Shown piece after piece: positions 57,653 to 64,000 of a stretch of 64,000 nt of DNA (the stretch's first letter is position 1; each line of letters opens with the position of its first letter). This stretch comes from Gordonia zhaorongruii (lineage in GTDB: Bacteria; Actinomycetota; Actinomycetes; Mycobacteriales; Mycobacteriaceae). The notes under the pieces were generated by a model, which was given only the letters and a program-made list of their open reading frames with translations, made no database searches and was not told the origin of the DNA. The stretch spans positions 2,140,463 to 2,204,462 of the forward strand of contig NZ_CP041763.1 in assembly GCF_007559005.1 (NCBI RefSeq), read 5' to 3'. The position numbers and the translations under genes are program-made.

Positions 57653-59244
57653 GACAGATCGACCTGTTTGATGAGCGTTGCCGAGACCGAGTCGGAGACC
57701 TTGCCGAGCAGGTCGGCGGAGAGCTCCTCGTCGATGCGCAGCAGCATGGTGGCGCCCGATCCCTCAGCGTCCGGCGACAGCGCGGCTGCCACGATGTCCA
57801 CCCCGGCCTCGCCGAGCACGGTGCCGATCTTGCCCAGCGAACCGGGCTGATCCGCGTAGCCGACGATCAGGTTGCGGCCCTCGGCGCGCAGATCGAAGTT
57901 GCGGCCGTTGATGTTGACGATCTTCTGAACCTCACGCGGGCCGGTGAGCGTGCCGGTGACATTGACGACGCTGCCGTCGCCGAACACGGCCTTCACGTCC
58001 ACCTGGCTGCGGTGGTTGGGGCTCTCGGTCTCGGTGACGACCTCGTGGCTCACCCCGCGCTCGGCGGCGACCGCCGGAGCGTTCACGAAGGTGACCGGCT
58101 CGTCGACGACCGCGGAGAACAGACCGCGGACCGCAGACAGCCCGAGGACGTCGACCGGGCTGGCCGCGAGTTCACCGCTGACCTTGATGGTCAGGTTGGT
58201 GGGCATGCCGCCTGCGACGACGCCGGCGAGGACACCCAGCTTGCGCGACAGTTCGAGCCACGGCGCGACCTCGTCGTCGACCGGGCCGCCGGTGATGTTC
58301 ACGGCGTCCGGCACGAAGTGACCGGCGAGCGCGAGCTGCACGCTCTTGGCGACGTCCGTGCCGGCGCGGTCCTGAGCCTCGGCCGTCGACGCGCCGAGGT
58401 GCGGCGTGACGACCACTTGGTCGAGCTCGAACAGCGGCGAATCGGTGCACGGCTCGGAATCGAACACGTCCAGCCCCGCACCGCGGACCCTGCCGTCGGT
58501 GATCGCCTGAGCCAGCGCGGCCTCGTCGATCAGGCCGCCGCGAGCCGCGTTCACAATGATGACGCCGGACTTCACCTTCGTGAGCTGCTCGGCGCCGATG
58601 AGACCGGCGGTCTCCTTCGTCTTGGGCAGGTGGATGGTCATGAGGTCCGCGCGCTCGAGAAGTTCGTCGAGCGACACCAGCTCGATCCCGAGCTGAGCTG
58701 CTCGGGCGGCCGACACGTACGGGTCGTACGCGATGATGTGCGCTTCGAAGGCGGCCAGACGAGCCGCGACCAACTGGCCGATACGGCCCAATCCGATGAC
58801 GCCGACGGTCTTGTCGAAGATCTCGACGCCGGAGAAGGAGGAGCGCTTCCAGGTGTGCTCCTTGAGCGTCACGTCGGCGGCGGGCACCTGGCGAGCGGTC
58901 GACATGAGCAGCGCGATCGCGTGCTCGGCGGCGGAGTGGATGTTGGACGTCGGAGCGTTGACGACCATGACCCCGCGCTCGGTGGCCGCCGGGACGTCCA
59001 CGTTGTCCAGGCCGACGCCTGCGCGGGCGATGATCTTGAGCTTCGTGCCCGCGTCGAGGACCTCGGCGTCGACCTTGGTGGCCGAGCGGACCAGGATGGC
59101 GTCGGCGTCGACCACGGCCTCCAGGAGCTTCGGGCGGTCCGGGCCGTCGACCCAGCGGACCTCGACGTCGCCGCCGAGTGCTTCCACGGTCGAAGGCGCG
59201 AGTTTGTCGGCGATCAGGACGACTGGGCGGCCGGCATCGGTCAC
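57649..59244 (-). CDS. serA: D-3-phosphoglycerate dehydrogenase
   Basis: First step of serine synthesis, 531 residues, the long actinobacterial type. Rossmann [13 protein letters not shown], active-site block [12 protein letters not shown], then an intervening ASB domain and a C-terminal ACT domain (from about 458: [20 protein letters not shown]) for serine feedback. GTG at 59244 with GGAGA 6 nt upstream; the upstream 47-residue extension is not credible. Coupled to leuB; 277 bp upstream hold its promoter and a palindrome. Confidence 0.96.
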   Translation of the reverse strand: MTDAGRPVVLIADKLAPSTVEALGGDVEVRWVDGPDRPKLLEAVVDADAILVRSATKVDAEVLDAGTKLKIIARAGVGLDNVDVPAATERGVMVVNAPTSNIHSAAEHAIALLMSTARQVPAADVTLKEHTWKRSSFSGVEIFDKTVGVIGLGRIGQLVAARLAAFEAHIIAYDPYVSAARAAQLGIELVSLDELLERADLMTIHLPKTKETAGLIGAEQLTKVKSGVIIVNAARGGLIDEAALAQAITDGRVRGAGLDVFDSEPCTDSPLFELDQVVVTPHLGASTAEAQDRAGTDVAKSVQLALAGHFVPDAVNITGGPVDDEVAPWLELSRKLGVLAGVVAGGMPTNLTIKVSGELAASPVDVLGLSAVRGLFSAVVDEPVTFVNAPAVAAERGVSHEVVTETESPNHRSQVDVKAVFGDGSVVNVTGTLTGPREVQKIVNINGRNFDLRAEGRNLIVGYADQPGSLGKIGTVLGEAGVDIVAAALSPDAEGSGATMLLRIDEELSADLLGKVSDSVSATLIKQVDLS

Positions 59245-59408
59245 AGGTTTCTCCAGATTCTCGGGGGCGGACGCCGCAGGCTGCACCACGCGACGATTCA
59301 GCACCTCGAATCTTAGTGCCGAACCTGTGAGCGAACGCAGTCGGCCACCGATGAATGTGGCAGCCGACACGCTTGGGCGGTACATTACGTTCGGCGTATC
59401 GATTGCGT

Positions 59409-59434
59409 CACGACCGGTTCACGAATCGGTCGTG
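59409..59434. promoter_or_regulatory. 26-bp palindrome between serA and the S1 protease gene
   Basis: 12-bp arms CACGACCGGTTC (59409-59420) and GAATCGGTCGTG (59423-59434), 11 of 12 matched, 2-nt centre. Too tight for a hairpin loop, so it is read as a dimer operator, for example TetR type. No regulator gene lies beside it. Confidence 0.5.
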
Positions 59435-59521
59435 GCCACTGAGCACAGTGTTCGGTGCGGTTAACTGGAGAGCGTCTGCGGTGTGCCGTGGGGTCTTGTA
59501 CGTAATGCGAGTGGAGAAAAT

Positions 59522-60193
59522 ATGAAGAAGCTGACGGTACTCATCGCGGTCATCGCGACTGCGATGATGTCGCTCGTCGGCATCGGCGCCGCCGATGCAG
59601 CACCGAAGGTCGGACTGGGCGGAGGCTCGGGCATCCTTGTCCTGAAGGGCGGAAACACCGCGTCCGCGTGCACCCTGACGACGGTCGGTCACCCGACGGC
59701 CGGTTCACACAAGGGCGAACTGATCGCCGTCACCGCCGGTCACTGCGGTAAGCCCGGCCAGACCGTCGTCTCCGAGTCGCAGCAGCAGCGCGGCAAGCTC
59801 GGTGAGGTCGTCTACAGCGGAGCCGACATCGACGTCGCCGTGATCAAGCTCGATCCGTCGAAGGTGGCACCGAAGCGCACCGTCCGCGGCGTCACGATCC
59901 GCAAGATCGACACCCGCGCGAACGTCAACTTCCCCACCGTCCTGTGCAAGACGGGCCGCACCACCGGTAAGACCTGTGGCGTCACCTGGTTCTCGGACCG
60001 TCAGTCGCACTTCAGCCAGATGTGCGTCATCGAAGGCGACTCGGGCAGCCCGGTCGTCATCGGCGACCGACTGGTGGGCATGGTCAACGCCTACTACTTC
60101 CTCTCCTGCCTCGGCCCGGAGACCGGAACCAACATCAAGACGATTCTGAAGCGTCTGGACAGCAAGGGCTACGGCGCCTTCAAGCCGGTGTAA
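59522..60193 (+). CDS. Secreted chymotrypsin-like (S1) serine protease
   Basis: Secreted protease of 223 residues. Signal peptide of about 26 residues (MKKLTVLIAVIATAMMSLVG...ADA), catalytic His74 in VTAGHCGK, Asp104 in GADIDVAVIKLD and Ser174 in EGDSGSPV. Four cysteines besides Cys75 (Cys50, Cys142, Cys152, Cys168 and a late Cys) allow disulfides. ATG 59522 with GGAG upstream; a longer start adds 13 residues. A terminator follows, so it is monocistronic. Substrate unknown; mycobacteria do not keep this gene here as far as I recall. Confidence 0.9.
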   Translation: MKKLTVLIAVIATAMMSLVGIGAADAAPKVGLGGGSGILVLKGGNTASACTLTTVGHPTAGSHKGELIAVTAGHCGKPGQTVVSESQQQRGKLGEVVYSGADIDVAVIKLDPSKVAPKRTVRGVTIRKIDTRANVNFPTVLCKTGRTTGKTCGVTWFSDRQSHFSQMCVIEGDSGSPVVIGDRLVGMVNAYYFLSCLGPETGTNIKTILKRLDSKGYGAFKPV

Positions 60194-60230
60194 CCGGTTC
60201 CGGTTCACTACCGGCGAACCTGCGACGTGA

Positions 60231-60264
60231 AGAGCGGGCGGTCCCGATGGGGACCGCCCGCTCT
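60231..60264 (+). terminator. Terminator of the S1 protease gene
   Basis: Perfect 15-bp stem (60231-60245 with 60250-60264), loop GATG. It also lies behind the convergent SRPBCC gene, so it may serve both. Confidence 0.8.
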
Positions 60265-60290
60265 TGCGTCTGCTCATGCGTCCGGTGCAC

Positions 60291-60737
60291 CTACACGGCG
60301 GACGCGACCTGCGCCAGCAGCGACTGCTCGGTGTGACGGATCGCCTGCCCGACGACAGGTTCCACGATGGCGGACAGTGCTCGACCGGCCAGTCCACCGG
60401 GGAGCTGATAGTCGAAATCGACCGTCAGCCGGGTGCTGCCCGGATCGGATCCGTCGGCGAACCGCCACGCGGTCTGCACGTCGGTTCCGGCGATCGACGT
60501 CATCGCGATGACCTCGTCGCGGACCCACTCGGTGACCTTCATCGTCGACGTGAACGTCTTCGGTCCGACGCGCATCACCGACTCGAACGTCGCTCCGACT
60601 CCCTCGACCTGATCGGTCGTCGGCTCGAAACTCGTGATGCCGAACATCCACTTCGGCACCGTCGTGTGATCGTTGACGTACGCGAACACCTTCTCGCGTG
60701 GCACAGCGGTCTCCGCCTCCCGATGTATCGATGTCAT
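60291..60737 (-). CDS. SRPBCC/polyketide-cyclase-like ligand-binding protein
   Basis: START-fold protein of 148 residues (VPREKVFAYVNDHTTVPKWMFGIT at the start, VGATFESVMRVGPK, and a C-terminal helix LAGRALSAIVEPVVGQAIRH). The family binds hydrophobic ligands; no catalytic residues can be named. ATG 60737. Not visibly in an operon with its neighbours. Confidence 0.85.
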   Translation of the reverse strand: MTSIHREAETAVPREKVFAYVNDHTTVPKWMFGITSFEPTTDQVEGVGATFESVMRVGPKTFTSTMKVTEWVRDEVIAMTSIAGTDVQTAWRFADGSDPGSTRLTVDFDYQLPGGLAGRALSAIVEPVVGQAIRHTEQSLLAQVASAV

Positions 60738-60890
60738 CGAACCCCTCCCCGTCCACTCTGCGGGGAGCGCACTCGCGCCCCCTTCTTGTTCGGCTCACGA
60801 TGTCACGGAACCACTCGAGAACAGACGAGTGGCACGCACTTCCGGCAACCGGTTCCAGTCACGTCGCCGGACATCACCCCGCCGAAGCGA

Positions 60891-60936
60891 ACGATCCCCG
60901 CGACCCCCTGCAGAACAGGAGGGTCGCGGGGATCGT
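60891..60936. terminator. Terminator behind ilvC
   Basis: Perfect 16-bp stem (60891-60906 with 60921-60936) and 14-nt loop, 16 nt after the ilvC stop on the minus strand. Confidence 0.8.
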
Positions 60937-60951
60937 GAGAACTCGCGCCTA

Positions 60952-61986
<1,035 letters not shown>

Positions 61987-62021
61987 TTAAAAGGTGTTGT
62001 GCCTATTCGTATATTGTCGCG

Positions 62022-62525
62022 CTAGCGGTTGGCCGACATGCTCTTGGGGCCACGCCCCAGAGTCACGCCGCCCGACTGTGCGATCTCCCGGATGCCGTAC
62101 GGGTCGAGCATCCGAAGGAGCGCTTCGAGCTTCTCCGAGGTTCCCGTGGCCTCGACGGTCACCGATTCCGGCGAGACGTCGATGACTTTCGCCCGGAAGA
62201 GGTTCACCACATCGATGATCTCACCACGGTTGGTGGAATCGGAGCGGATCTTGATCATCATGAGCTCACGGGACACCGAGTGCGCGGGTTCCTGCTCGAC
62301 GATCTTGATGACGTTGATCAGCTTGTTGAGCTGCTTCGTCACCTGTTCGAGGGGGAAGTCCTCGACGGTGACCATGATGGTCATTCGCGAGATTCCCTGA
62401 AGTTCGGTCGGGCCCACGGCCAGCGACTCGATGTTGAAACCGCGCCGGGAGAAGAGTCCGGACACTCGGGCGAGCACGCCCGGTCGGTCTTCGACCAGAA
62501 CGCTCAGCGTATGGGTGGTGCTCAC
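62022..62525 (-). CDS. ilvN: Acetolactate synthase regulatory subunit
   Basis: 167-residue small subunit conferring valine feedback on IlvB. The N-terminal ACT domain ([22 protein letters not shown]) binds valine; the C-terminal half has [24 protein letters not shown] residues. GTG start overlaps the ilvB stop (GTGA). Confidence 0.96.
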   Translation of the reverse strand: MSTTHTLSVLVEDRPGVLARVSGLFSRRGFNIESLAVGPTELQGISRMTIMVTVEDFPLEQVTKQLNKLINVIKIVEQEPAHSVSRELMMIKIRSDSTNRGEIIDVVNLFRAKVIDVSPESVTVEATGTSEKLEALLRMLDPYGIREIAQSGGVTLGRGPKSMSANR

Positions 62526-64000
62526 AGCTCTGCCTTCCCTTCCGTGGAATCCTGCTCGCCCGCCATGACATCGTGAATGTCCACCGGGCCGGCGGCCGAC
62601 TCGTCGTCATCGAACAGCGGCCGGATGTTCCGGGCCGCCATGATCTGGTCGTTACCGGTACCGGCGGCGACCATCGGCCACACCTGGGCGTCCTTGCCGA
62701 CGATGAAATCGATCAGAACCGGGCGGTCGTTGATCTCGCGCGCCTTGGCGATGGCCGGCGCCACATCCTCTTCTCGATCGACGCGGATCGCGACGCAGCC
62801 GAGCGCCTCCCCCAGCTTCACGAAGTCGGGGATCATCCGCGAATGCGTCGACAGGTCCGTGTTGGAGTAACGCTGGTCGTAGAACAGCGTCTGCCACTGG
62901 CGGACCATGCCCAGGTTGCCGTTGTTGATGAGCGCCACCTTGATCGGGATGCCCTCGATCGCGCAGGTGGCGAGCTCCTGGTTGGTCATCTGGAAGCAGC
63001 CGTCGCCGTCGACCGCCCAGACCTCGGTCTCGGGCGATGCGGCCTTGGCGCCCATCGCGGCCGGGATCGAGTAGCCCATGGTGCCCAGCCCGCCCGAGTT
63101 GAGCCAGGTACGCGGCTTCTCGTACTTGATGAACTGCGCGGCCCACATCTGGTGCTGGCCGACGCCCGCGACATAGACGGCGTCCGGTCCGGCGGCCTTA
63201 CCCAGTTCGGAGATGACGAATTCGGGCGACAGCGAGCCGTCGGACTGCTTGTCGTAGCTCAGCGGGTACGTCTCGCGCAGTCCGTTCAGGAACGACCACC
63301 ATTCGGTGAGATTCGGCGTGACGCCACCGGTTGCGCGCTCGGCGCGCAGCGCCTCGGTGAGCTCGACGATCACCTGCTTCGCATCGCCCACGATCGGAAC
63401 GTCGACGTCGCGGTTCTTGCCGATCTCCGCGGGATCGATGTCGGCGTGGATGACCTTCGCGTTGGGTGCGAACGAATCGAGCTGGCCGGTGACGCGATCG
63501 TCGAACCGCGCGCCCAATGTGATCAGCAGGTCGCTGCGCTGCAGGGCACCGACGGCACCGACGGCGCCGTGCATGCCCGGCATGCCCATGTGCAGTTCGT
63601 GACTGTCCGGGAACGCACCGCGCGCCATCAGGGTGGTGACGACGGGGATGCCGGTCAGTTCCGCGAGCTCGATCAGCTCGGCGGACGCCTCGGCCTTGAT
63701 GACGCCTCCGCCCACGTACAGGACCGGGCGAACGGCCTGCTGGATGAGGCGGGCTGCCTCGCGGATCTGCTTGCCGTGCGGCTTGGTGACCGGCCGGTAA
63801 CCGGGGAGATCGAGCTGCGGCGGCCACGAGAAGGTGGTCTCCGCCTGCAGGATGTCCTTCGGAATGTCGACCAGGACGGCGCCGGGGCGGCCGCTCTCCG
63901 CGATGTAGAACGCCTCAGCGACGATCCGGGGAATGTCGGCCGCGGAGCTGACGAGGAAGTTGTGCTTGGTGACCGGCATCGTGATCCCGGAGATGTCGGC
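62522..64000 (-). CDS. ilvB: Acetolactate synthase catalytic subunit (5' end outside window)
   Basis: ThDP-dependent first common step of branched-chain synthesis. 492 C-terminal residues are in the window, in frame up to the last base: middle FAD-site domain with [13 protein letters not shown], and the ThDP site [39 protein letters not shown] (GDG...NN motif). The N-terminal domain with the catalytic Glu lies beyond 64000. Leads the ilvB-ilvN-ilvC operon. Confidence 0.96.
   Translation of the reverse strand, partial: ADISGITMPVTKHNFLVSSAADIPRIVAEAFYIAESGRPGAVLVDIPKDILQAETTFSWPPQLDLPGYRPVTKPHGKQIREAARLIQQAVRPVLYVGGGVIKAEASAELIELAELTGIPVVTTLMARGAFPDSHELHMGMPGMHGAVGAVGALQRSDLLITLGARFDDRVTGQLDSFAPNAKVIHADIDPAEIGKNRDVDVPIVGDAKQVIVELTEALRAERATGGVTPNLTEWWSFLNGLRETYPLSYDKQSDGSLSPEFVISELGKAAGPDAVYVAGVGQHQMWAAQFIKYEKPRTWLNSGGLGTMGYSIPAAMGAKAASPETEVWAVDGDGCFQMTNQELATCAIEGIPIKVALINNGNLGMVRQWQTLFYDQRYSNTDLSTHSRMIPDFVKLGEALGCVAIRVDREEDVAPAIAKAREINDRPVLIDFIVGKDAQVWPMVAAGTGNDQIMAARNIRPLFDDDESAAGPVDIHDVMAGEQDSTEGKAEL

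Overview
The window is high-GC DNA with many GTG starts, 4-nt ATGA/GTGA gene overlaps, an HU protein with a long Lys/Ala tail, an actinobacterial MutT1 (Nudix plus phosphatase fusion), and genes for methylglucose lipopolysaccharide and F420 metabolism. This points to a mycolate-containing actinobacterium of the order Mycobacteriales, most likely Gordonia or a close relative. The genus is inferred from gene content and was not tested. It is ordinary chromosome: two blocks follow the gene order I remember for Mycobacterium tuberculosis (roughly Rv2397c-Rv2427c and Rv2973c-Rv3003c), joined and interrupted by accessory pieces.

Layout. 1-3394: sulfate ABC transporter operon (subI-cysT-cysW-cysA, cysA cut by the window edge). 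3667-10176: one minus-strand run holding a sulfotransferase-like gene, an alpha/beta hydrolase, a PemK-like protein, lepA, an M3 peptidase and two tiny membrane proteins. 10376-22070: rpsT; the competence/replication run comEA-comEC-holA; a cold-shock gene; and a long run proA-moxR-VWA-nadD-rsfS-gpgP-octT-degV. 22315-28562: accessory segment with a two-component system, an acidic repeat protein in the same operon, a divergent SLC13-type anion transporter with glycerate kinase, and a secreted HNH nuclease. 28652-46338: recG, fakA-like, rpmB, ung, thiL, gpsA, fbiD, ppk, mutT1, hupB, leuDC and its IclR regulator. 46419-52824: tRNA-Glu, tRNA-Gln, gltX, a GntR/DUF1648 pair, a hydrolase/FAH pair and an MFS transporter. 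52899-56626: a mobile insertion. 56627-64000: leuB-serA, an S1 protease, ilvC-ilvN-ilvB (ilvB cut by the edge).

How the genes work together. Branched-chain amino-acid synthesis dominates the right side (ilvBNC, leuB, leuCD, with an IclR-type regulator divergent from leuC), next to serine synthesis (serA). Proline (proA), NAD (nadD), thiamine (thiL), F420 (fbiD), polyphosphate (ppk, mutT1) and phospholipid backbone (gpsA) genes are scattered between. GpgP and OctT belong to methylglucose lipopolysaccharide synthesis. A DegV protein and a DAK2 protein match the two halves of fatty-acid kinase.

Most notable. (1) An ISL3-family insertion unit of about 3.7 kb lies against the leuB stop codon. It is flanked by an 8-bp direct repeat shared by its outermost ends, and it carries a monooxygenase/regulator pair plus a 3' fragment of a tRNA-Thr gene. 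(2) A two-component operon begins with an unrecognised membrane-anchored acidic repeat protein and has clustered GGATGAA half-sites upstream, facing a transporter gene. (3) Several promoters carry well-placed palindromes, including one that fills the spacer of the FAH promoter. (4) There are very small membrane ORFs behind the M3 peptidase. No CRISPR array, rRNA or prophage was seen.
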